Shown: positions 5,357-15,000 of the stretch, piece after piece | How the letters are laid out: every line of letters starts with the position of its first letter | How positions within the stretch are numbered: position 1 is the first letter of the stretch | Source: a virus | Reading direction: 5' to 3' (one strand) | IMG/VR virus record: IMGVR_UViG_3300050821_009262 | Span: 1-25,062 of that record | DNA length: 25,062 nucleotides | Notes under the pieces: generated by a model | Seen by the model: only the letters and a program-made list of their open reading frames with translations | Told to the model about the DNA's origin: nothing | The model's database searches: none | Translations under genes and position numbers: made by a program

Positions 5357-5547
5357 CACAGCTTTCCCAGTTTTTTGATCACGTCCTCGATTCCCTCGGT
5401 CACGTATTGCGTCGCCGCTTCGCAAGCGATGCAGGTGTTCGCATTGCTGTGACCGGTCCCGGCGGCGACCGTGACTTCCTCGACCGTGTCAGGATCGATG
5501 AAGCACGGCCGCCCATCGGGGCGCGTGAAACGGACCAGTCGGCCCAT
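5356..5547 (-). CDS. Small FlbD-like hypothetical protein, 63 aa
   Basis: The product has a beta-rich start (RLVRFTRPDGRPCFIDPDTVEEV) resembling the small FlbD-type fold, where a short strand pair and the I-(N/D)-P-(D/E)-x-(I/V) motif are typical. It ends with a helix (EGIEDVIKKLGKL) as FlbD proteins do. Two Cys occur mid-chain (TCIACE). The ATG directly follows the upstream TAA with no gap, and the stop overlaps the endolysin start, so translation is coupled. The phage role is unknown; resemblance is by pattern only. Confidence 0.55.
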   Translation of the reverse strand: MGRLVRFTRPDGRPCFIDPDTVEEVTVAAGTGHSNANTCIACEAATQYVTEGIEDVIKKLGKL

Positions 5548-5754
5548 TTACATGCCGAGCTTGGTCTTGATGGCCGCAACGTCGGTCTTGAGGGTGGCGA
5601 CGTCGTTCTTCACGGCGTTGGCGGCAGAATTCCACCACGCCTCGACCTTGCCGACGGCGTACGACCAGCCCTTCTTGACGCCGAGGGTCACGAACCAGCC
5701 GACGCCAACGAGGGCGGCACCGGCGGCGATCAGCATCAGATCTTGCATTGCCAT
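5548..5754 (-). CDS. Small membrane protein, 68 aa: one transmembrane helix plus amphipathic tail
   Basis: I choose the ATG at 5754 because GGAG lies 6 nt upstream. The frame extends back to 5793, but without a ribosome site. Residues 6-25 are a hydrophobic helix (LMLIAAGAALVGVGWFVTLG). The rest is an amphipathic helix with heptad-like repeats (NDVATLKTDVAAIKTKLG). Its position just before the endolysin makes it a candidate pinholin, holin or antiholin, besides the XhlA-like protein downstream. This is inference from topology and place. Confidence 0.55.
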   Translation of the reverse strand: MAMQDLMLIAAGAALVGVGWFVTLGVKKGWSYAVGKVEAWWNSAANAVKNDVATLKTDVAAIKTKLGM

Positions 5755-5782
5755 TTTAGTCTCCACGGTTTGGGGGTGTTGC

Positions 5783-6022
5783 TCACTTTCCATGCCGCTT
5801 GAGCACGCGGTCGCACGGCTTGCTCATCTCGCGCCGATGCGTCTTGAAGCACTGGTAGATGCCAGTGCGATCACCGAAAAATGCGCGCGCCAGTTCGTCG
5901 GTCGAACACAGCCGCAGCGCGTCGGGCCTGCAGGCCGCCTTCTCCGCTGCGGTCTGCGCCGCCGCTGCGCTGGTGAGCGCGCACAAAAAAGCCGCCCAGA
6001 GGGCGGCGCGCCGGATCTTCAT
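5783..6022 (-). CDS. Secreted Cys-rich-repeat protein, 79 aa
   Basis: I choose the ATG at 6022 (MKIRR), which has AAGGA 9 nt upstream and gives a typical Sec signal peptide with cleavage after Ala-Ala-Ala near residue 24. The mature part has one copy of the bacterial cysteine-rich repeat pattern: ACRPDALRLC, then IYQCF, then LS-like MSKPC. The four Cys are spaced for two disulfides. Such repeats are common in exported proteins of alphaproteobacteria, so this may have been picked up from a host. It lies 11 nt after the giant gene in the late operon. Function unknown; probably periplasmic. Confidence 0.65.
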   Translation of the reverse strand: MKIRRAALWAAFLCALTSAAAAQTAAEKAACRPDALRLCSTDELARAFFGDRTGIYQCFKTHRREMSKPCDRVLKRHGK

Positions 6023-6033
6023 GTTGCTAATCC

Positions 6034-9000
6034 TTATTGGTTCAGGCCCAACGCATGCCCCAGATCCATGAGTGGCTTCTCCGGGTGCCGGGGCGCCCCT
6101 TCCCACGGGTGCTTGCTTTCGATCTTTCGCTCGCGCGCGATCGCCTGATTAGCCTTGTCGTAATCGGTGCCGTAGAAGACGCGGCCGACCGGAATGTCGG
6201 AGGGGACGATCGGCTGGCCTTGGCCCACGGTGCTGAAGACCTTGGCGGCGTTCTCGATCGTGCGCACCTGACCGCCGAAGTATTCCTTCATGATGTAGGC
6301 GATGTCCTCGGGGTAGAAGTCGAGGTAACCCGAATGCGTGCGGTTACCGCCGCTGACATTGTTGAGGAACTTCGCGATATCCTTCCACGCCGACGGCGTC
6401 CATTTGAAGCCGGACTCGGCGTTCGGTCCTTTCTGCATATCGGTCGTCGTGTGGATATGGCCGCCGGTCCACGATTTGTTGAGGCCGATATCCATGAGCG
6501 GCTTGATCTGCTCCGGCGCGATGTCGCGCCAGGCGACGCCAGTTTCGCCGATCGGCGAAATAGCTGAGATCAACGATTTTATCGCCTGGGCCGCATAGGT
6601 GGCGGCCTTCTCGGTTCCGAAGATCATGCCCGCCGCGGCGTAGCCGAGCGTGAGCGGAAAAGCATAATTGAAGGGGAACGGAAACTGGATCGGTTGCGGA
6701 CGGCCTTTCTCGTCCGACAGGCCGATGAAGAGAGCGAGCTGCTTCGTCTTCGTCCACTCCGGCAACTTATCGAAGAACGCGATTTTGTCTTTGTCCTGGC
6801 CGCCGAACGCATAGTTCCAGGCGGCTGCACCGAACCCCATCGCCATCGTATAGAAGAAGACCTTGCGCATGATACGCGATCGGCTTTGCGCTGCGCCCAT
6901 CCGGTAGCCGGTCTGGGTGGCGACGTTCTGGAACGGCTCCCACAGGGCCAAGTAATTCGACAAAACGCCGCGCAGGTTATAATCGACGGTCGCCTCACGG
7001 GCGGTCATGCTTGCCTGCTGGATCGACTTGCCGGCTTGGCGCGCTTGGACAAAGGCAGAAAGGCGCGTCGAATTGTCGATGATGCTGGTCCACATATCGA
7101 CGGTTTCGCTGATCGCGCGGGCGAGTTCGCGGGGATCGTATTCGCTACGGCCGATCGATGCTGCCTTCTTGCGCAGCCGGTCGAGCATCTGATCGTATTC
7201 GCGCATCGAGAACATCGACATTGCGCCGCCGCCCTCTTTCATCTGCTTCCAGTAGTCACCGAGCGGTCCGCCGTCGCGGCCGTGCTCAACATTCCAGATC
7301 GCGCGCGTCGCGTTGCCGATGAAGGGGAAGGCATCGGTCATGTACTGTAGCGCGCTGAAATTGCCGTGCTCCTTCTGCTCGTAGGCGTTGAGCAGCCCCT
7401 CGACGAAATAGCGCGCCGCGTGCCGGGCCATGAATTCCGGGTTATAGTGGGTGAGCAGGCTCTTCCATTTGCCGAGAATGTGGTTGGCGATCTGGATGAT
7501 GGCGTTGGTTTTCGGCGACCACATCTTGACCGCGCGCGCCAGGCGTAGATCGTCGAACACTACGTACTGGTCCCGGCCGCGCACCTTCATGTGCACGGCG
7601 TTCTCCCGGCGCTGGTCGTAGCTATCGTCCGTCCATTTCACGAGGCCGGTGGAGCGGTCGATCATCCGCTTCGGGCGGCCGCGGTCGATGGTGATGCCCA
7701 GTTCCTTGCGCACCTCGGCGCCGGCGGCATTGAGCATGCGGGCGAGGCCATGGAGGGCGAGGTTCTTCTCGGCCCGGTCGATGGTGCGGAGCGCCTGATC
7801 GACGAGCGCCACGACGGGGTTGTCGGCCTTGCTGCGGCGGCCTAGCGCGCGCTGGGTCTCCGGCCCCTTGATATCGCCGCCATAGCCTTTCGGCCGTTGC
7901 TCGGCGAATTGCGGGGCGTTGGTGGGGTCTTCCCAGCCGCGCAGGGGCACATAGTTCGGGCTCGAACGCCACCACTCGGAGATGGTCTCCTGGCTCTCGA
8001 GGCCGCCGCGGATCATCTCGCTGCTGATGAAGCGCCGGATCTCGCCGACGCGCTGCGCGAGCTCGCGGAAGGCGTCCCCCTTCGGACCATGTTCGAGATC
8101 GAATGCGATCCGTCTGGCGTCGTTGGTCGACATGCCCGAGGCGCCGACGACGTCGTGGTCGGACACAGCCCGGTAGAAATCGCTGCCCGGCTGGTGCAGC
8201 CGGCCGACATTGTCGTTCCGCTCCGGCGCGTGCTTGGCGTAGACGTAATCACCCGCCTCCTGCGAGCCGATATGGCCGATGCGCATCGTGTCGGCGAGCG
8301 GCCGGAAATACTCCGTCATGAAGGTCTGCATGCGGCTCGCGCGCTTGCCGGGGAACAACCGCTTAAGCTGGTAGAATTGCTGGTCGTCGGGCAGCGGCGA
8401 TTCGCGATCCCTGGCGACCCAGTCGTTCGAGCGCGCCTCGACGGCATTCTGCATGCGCTCGACGCGCGCGTTCCAATCCTGGAAGTGCTCCTTGGTCCAG
8501 AGCATGCCTTCGGAGCCGATCAGGTCGGCGATCTTGCGGCGGATGCTCCAGGAGGCCGGGTGCAGCGGGTCGTCGAAGGCCGGGCGCGCCATGGCCGCCT
8601 GCGGGCCTTCCTCCGCGTGCTCGATGCGTGCCGCGACCTCGGTGCGCGCCTGCTCCGCGCGGATCTGGTCGGCCATCCGCGAGGGGGCGCCCTCGGCCTT
8701 GCGGCTCGGCCGGGCGGCGAGATCGCCGGCGGCGGCTTGCTCGAAGACGTCGTGGTAGCTGTTGAAGCCAAGGCCGCGCAGGTAATTGGCGATCTGCTGG
8801 AAGAGACGCCGCAACCGCTCGAATAGCGCCCGGATGCCGATGTGCAGGCCAGCGCCATAGCCGCCGCCCTCGCGGTCTTTCATGAAGGCGGTAAACGCCT
8901 CGGCGCGGATCTCGTAATCCGCCATCTTATCGACCAGCTTGCGGACCTGCGCGTCGGTGGCGCTGGGCGCTTCCTGCTTCATGCTGGCGATCGCCATCTC

Positions 9001-12000
9001 GCGAAGGCGCGGCTCTTGCGCCTTGAGAAGACGCATCTCGGCGTCGGTGACGAAATGGTCTTCGATGGCGTGCCAGGACTCGTGATAGGCGGCGTCAAGC
9101 GGATTGATCGAAGGGTGATTGAGCGCGAGCCGGATGATGTCGTGCATCGGCAGGTACGCGCCGCCGACCTCTTCCTTGCGCGCGTGTCCCCAGCCGATCG
9201 GCTTCATCGCGTAGCGGCCGCGGATGTCGACGGCGACCTGCCTGCCGGTGAGGTGCTGCACTATGGCGGTCAGGCGCCGCGCAAGGTCCTCGCGCAGCGG
9301 CGCCGCCTTCGGCGTCAAGGCGGCGGCGAGCGCCGGCCGCGCCATCGGGGCAAGAAGGTCGCCCTCGGGTTCGGCCTCTTGCGGCTCCGCAGCGCCGCCG
9401 CGGCGCCCTTCGGCCTCTTTCGTCCGGCGGTCCAGCTCGGCGACGATGGCGGCAAGGCGCTCGCGCATCGTCTTGAGCTCGCCGGCGAGCGGAAAGCCTT
9501 CGCCACGCTGCGCCTTCAGGCTCGGCAGCGTCCGCTTCGCCTCGTCGATCCGCTGCTGCATCCACGCGCCGGTCGAGCGCGCGTTGCCCATGATATCTTC
9601 GCTCAGTTTTTCGAGCGCGGCCTGGATACGGTTTGGACTGATTGAACGCTCGGTTCGGCCGCTGATAGCGGCGAGCGTACGACCACCCTTGGTAACGGCG
9701 AGCACGATATCGGCGAAGCTCGTGCTCTCGCCCTGCACAGTAGCGCTTACGTCCGTATCGAACATGCGCCCCAGCGGGACCACCTTGGTCTCGTTGTTTT
9801 TTACGCTGTCGAGCGCGGGCTTCACCTTCTCGGCGATGGCCTTGCCGGCACTCCAGCGGCGCCGGAAAGTCTCTCCGCCCATCGTCATCTCAAATGGCAC
9901 GCGGGTGTCGCCGAAGGCGTTGCGGATGGCCTCCTCGATCGCGGTCTTGTTGGTCAGCGCCGCGCCCTCGATGTTGACGGTGTAGGGCGCGTTCTCGTCG
10001 CCGCCCTTTTGCGTGGCAATCGCGTCTGCCGCTGCTTTCTCCGCACTGAAGTCATCAAAGTGCTTTTTGCCCTCGATAGTGATGGAGCGCGAGCGGACAG
10101 CGTCGAGCAAGGGGTCAACGAGCTCGGAGCGCACCTCGGCGGCGTTGAGCTTTTCCTCTTCGATCTTTGCCGGATAATCCCTGATCGCCCGCTCGGCGCT
10201 GGTGATTGCGTCCTCGATGCCGAACATCTTGCGCCGGTAGGCGCGCTCCTGCATCTCGATCTTCTCGATCTCGCCGCCGAGCTTGACGCGCTCGAGGAGG
10301 AGCGGGTCGCCAGAGGCAAGCGCGGCGATCTCGGCCATGCTCACCGAGTCGTCGTCCTCGAATTCCATATTGAAGGCACCGTTATACTTGCGGATGCCGT
10401 TGACCATCTTGAGCTTCTGGGAATTGAGGTCCCACATCTTCGCGTCGACCGTGCGCTCGGTCGCATAGGCGAGGATTTCCAAGGCGAACTTGTCGCCGTA
10501 TTTCTCAAGGAGCCGGTTGCCCTGGCGGATGCCGCGGCCTTCGCGCTGCTCGATGTCCGACGGCTTCCAGGTCACATCGCCGTGGTGCAGCCCGACGATG
10601 CGCTCCTGCACGTTAGTGCCGGCACCCATGCGCGCGGTCGAACCGATGAGCACACGGATTAGGCCGTCGTTGACGGCGTCGAATATCGCTTTCTTCTCGG
10701 CGTCGCTGCTGGCCTCCTGGATGAACCGGACTTCGTCTGCCGGGATGCCGCGCGCGATCAGGTTTTTTTTCAGTTGGTCGTAGGCGTTCCACCCGCCCTT
10801 CTGCGCTTGGCGCAGTTCCTCCATTTCGGCAGGGTGGTACTTTTCGAGGTGATCGGTGATCTCGCGGTAGGTGGCTTCGTCTCCGGCCGTGAGTGCCGCA
10901 TCGCGCTTGGCGACCAGGCCGTCGTATTCCTTCAGGATGCGGTCGTCGCCCTTGGACTTGGGCACACTGCGATCGAGGAAGACGAGCTGCGTTCCCTTGT
11001 CCTTGCCCCACGCCTTATGCAGGCGCGCGACGTTGTCGGCGATGACGTCGACCTTGCCACCCTTCTCGTTGCCCGGATAGACGGTATGGGTATTGATCGC
11101 CCGCACATCGAGCGAGAGCTTGCGCGCCTTGTCCATGAGGCGCAGTCGGGTCGCGTTGCGCTCATCCGGGTCTTTGATGTTGGGAAGATCGTTGAACGCC
11201 GCGACGATCTCCTCGAGCATCGTCTGCTGCGCGCGCGTCGGCTTGACAATGATCTCCTGGCGGCCGCCGCCCTTGACCTCCGGCACCGGGAACCGCGCGC
11301 CGCCGTTATCTTCTGCGTACCAACGGTTGATGTCGTCCTGCGAAACGGCGTCCGTGAAGGAGTAATAGAGCTCCATCAGCGCGCGCATGTTCGACCAGGA
11401 CCGGCCGAGCCGCGTGACTTCCTTGAGGCCTCCGGCTTCGGTCGGTTCCCATTTCGGCTCCGCCGAGACCGACTGCGCGCGCCAGGCGTCGAAATGCTCA
11501 AGCCCGAGATCGTGCAGATCCCGCGCCGCGAGATAGCGCATCATCGTGTACATCTCGACGGCGCTATTCGAGATCGGCGTTCCGGTCATGAAGGTGACGG
11601 TGCCGGTCGGGCTTTCCCGCAGCACGCGCACCTTGTTGTAGAGATCGAACGCCTTGCGCGAGCCATGCTTGTCGCCCATTCCCCGGACGCCCTGCAGGCG
11701 CGAGGAATAGAAGAGGTTCTTGAACTCGTGGGCCTCGTCGACGGTGAGATCGTCCACACCCATCTGCTCGAACGTCAGCATGTTGTCGCGGTTCTTCGAC
11801 CGCAGCGAATCCATGCGGGTTTCGATGGTGGTGACCAGCCTTTCAGCCTCCTTGACCGTGAAAGGCTTGCGGCCGCCGCCGATGCCAGATGCCTCGGCCT
11901 CTTCCTGGGCCTCTCTCACGGCGTCTTGCGCGACGCGCAGTTCCTCATCGAGGAAGCGCAGCTCGGTGTCGGGCGAGATGCCGATAAAACCGAACGACGA

Positions 12001-15000
12001 GTGCGGAACGATAACGAGGTCCCAGTCGCCGGTCGCGATCTTGGCAAACAGGCGCCGGCGGTTCTGCTTATCGAATTGGTTCTTGCCGGCCGCGAGCACC
12101 TTGGCGCCGGGATAGAGCCGATAGGTGTCGGCCGCCCACTGATCGACGAGATGGTTAGGGACCGTGACCATGGGCTTGCGCGAAAGGCCCATGCGGCGGC
12201 GCTCCATCGCGCGCGCGATCGCCGTGAAGGTCTTGCCCGCCCCGACGACGTGGTCGAGCAGCATGAAGCGCTCGTAGATGCCGCGCCAGATCGCGTTCTT
12301 CTGGTGCCGGCGCATCTTGATGACTTCATCCGGCACCTTGCCGGGAAGCGTCAGATGCGAGCCGTCATGCTGCCGCGTGACGCGGGTGTTGAACTTGTCG
12401 TTATAGATATCGACAAGTTGATTGCGCCGGTCCGTATCGGCAAACACCCAATCAGCGAAATCGTTCTGTATCTCCTTCGCCTTTATCACCACGAGTGCCG
12501 AGGCTTCCTTGTCCTCGTAGCGGTTTTTCTTGGCGTCCTCGCGGATGACTTTCGGGATACGGGAATTGAGCATGCCGCGCAGGATGGCGTCGGCCGGCAT
12601 GTCGTCCGTGCCCCACTGGGCCTGCTTGTCCTGCCCGTAATCCCCGACCAGGAGGTTGAAGCTGTTCGTCGCCTTCGAGTAATTGACGCGGCCCTTGGCG
12701 CCGAGAAGATGCTCGGCGTAATCCTCGTAGATCTTCGGCGGTATCCAGTTGGCCCCCGGCAGCGCGGTGACCTGCTCGGCGGTCCACCTTTCCGGCTGGA
12801 CGGCTTCCAGCTCGGTGATGTTCTTTTCGAGACCGGCAGTGATGGCAGCGGCGAGCTTTCGCCTTACCTGGCCTGACAGGTAGTCGTTGCGCGGTTCCCA
12901 CTCGTTCGTCTCGGGATTGAAAAAGGCGAGTGGCTTGTCGCCCTCGCCGAGCTTCGCCGCGGCTTCTTCCTCGGAGACGCCAAGAAGAGTGGCGACACGC
13001 GGCAGGTCGATCTTGCCTCTCTCGGAGAGTGAGATTGAGAGAGCGTCGGCCGGGCTCTTCGCCGAGGTGGGTGCCTCGTATTTCGGGATGACCCGCCGTG
13101 AAAGAATGGCCGCCGGCGTCGCTGTCGCCGCGCGCGGCTTGTCCCCGGTGCGCGCTGCCTTGGCCGGCGTGATCGGCGGCCGGTATCCGCTTTCGAGTGC
13201 CGCCAGCAGCGCGCCGTCCGGCATCTCATTGACGAGCGCGGCATTGCGGGGTTCGTTGAGCAGCCCGTTCTTGCCGGTATAGCTCTTGTAGGCGGTCGCA
13301 AGGAGACGCCGGTTTGCCTCCATGCGCTTTGCGTCGGCGTCCTCGGTCTCGAGCACGATTTGCTTTTTCGTCAGGTCTCTCAAGCGTGCGAGGTCTGAAA
13401 GGCGTTCGAACTTTGCCTGCCCAAGCCGCATGCCCGCCGGCACGTCATTGTTCGGAAAGTATTTGCGCTCGTAGACGTTCCGCTTGCCCTGCTTGAGCTT
13501 CTCGCCCTTCTCGTTGACCGCCGGTTCGAGCGTGTACCATTTGCCCTCGCGGTCCATGAGAAGCTGTCGCGACCACGGCGACTCGGGCGTGAGCGCGCGC
13601 CGTGTTGCCTCGAAACCGCCAGACGGCGTCTCCTTCTCGGCGATCTGGGTGAGCTGGCCCTTGTCGTCGAACTCGATGTGCCCGGTCTCATGCCCGGCGA
13701 GTGCGATCTTGAGCGCGTCCGACATGGATTTGTGGCGCTCGATCGACGCTTTGGCGATGTCGGGCGAGAGATTGATCGCGTCCTTCGGTAGCGTGCCGAT
13801 GGCCTTGTCAAGCAACGCGCCGAGATCTGCGTTCTTGTCGAGCGTGACATTGACGCCTTTGCCCTCTTCGCCGGCCCGCTGCATCGTCCCGGAGCGTTCG
13901 AGACGCCCCATGACCATCTTCGGATTGCTGGCGAAGTAGGAGTTGACGCTCATCGGTTCGCCGCCGAGAGGGTCTTTCACCTCGTCGGTGTCGATCCACG
14001 GCGCCATCCGCAGGAGCGTTTCCCTCGCGGCTTGGCGCGCCTCGTCTGCCGCTTTGCCCTTCCCGGGCTGCCGCATGTCGGCGATCAGGTTCTCGATGGC
14101 CTTCTCATCTTCCGCGGTCCGGCGCCGCATGAAGACGATGTCCGTCACCACCTCGGTGCGCGCGTTCTCTTTGAAGGCGGTATCGGGAAGGCGGATGGCG
14201 CCGAGCAGGTCCGCCTTTACCGCCATCTTCTCGCGCGCGCTACTATCGCGCGCATCAAGGAGGTATCGCGAGACGACTGCGGCATGCAGGCCGCCCGGCT
14301 GCAGCGCGTCGAGCGCCGCCAGGAAGAACTGATTGTGGATCGAAAGACCGGCGAGCGCCGGCTTGTATTGGAAGCGAAGCGACTCCGAGCCGAACGGCGG
14401 ATTGCCGATCGAGAGCACGAATTCGCCGTCGGGCATTGGCACGCGCTGGAAGCCCGAATGCAGGACAGTCTCCTGCGGATATAACAATTTTGCGATGCGC
14501 GCCGTCAGACTGTCGAACTCGACGCCGATAAACTTGGTATGCGCGGCGAGATGATCCGGCACCAGACCGAGGAAATTGCCCGGCCCCATCGAGGACTCGA
14601 GCGTAAGACCACCCTTGAAGCCCAGGTGCTCGACCGCCTTCCACATGGCGTCGATAACCGGCTTCGACGTGTAATGCGCATTGAGCGTGGTGCGGCGCGC
14701 CGCGCGCAGCTCGTCCTTGGTCAGAAGGCTCTCGAGATTGTTGCCGCGCTCGGCCCAGTCCGGCTTGAATTCGTCGGTCTGCGGCGAGCGGAAGGCATTG
14801 GCGAGACCGCCCCAGCCGACATAACGCGCGAGGATGCGCTGCTCGTCCGGCGTTGCCCGGCGCTCGTCGCGCTCGATGTTCTTGAGCGCCGCGATCGCCG
14901 TGAGGTTGTCGTTGAATTTTTGGGTTTCGCCGCCTTTGCCGAGACCGAGATCTTCCCTGATCCGGAAGTTCTGCTCGGGGACGTTCGGCTCTATCCGACT

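Noticed and set aside
10774-12876. A 700-codon plus-strand open frame antisense to the helicase part
   Set aside because: It lies fully opposite the helicase motifs of the giant gene and has Arg/Asp/Leu-rich shadow composition. Long antisense frames without stops are expected in GC-rich coding DNA.
12452-12901. Several other minus-strand frames inside the giant gene (for example here and at 13380-13850 or 17955-18602)
   Set aside because: They are Arg/His/Gly-rich and overlap giant segments with clear domain motifs or protein-like sequence. They do not show the combination of ribosome site, protein-like product and high GC3 seen in the three nested genes.
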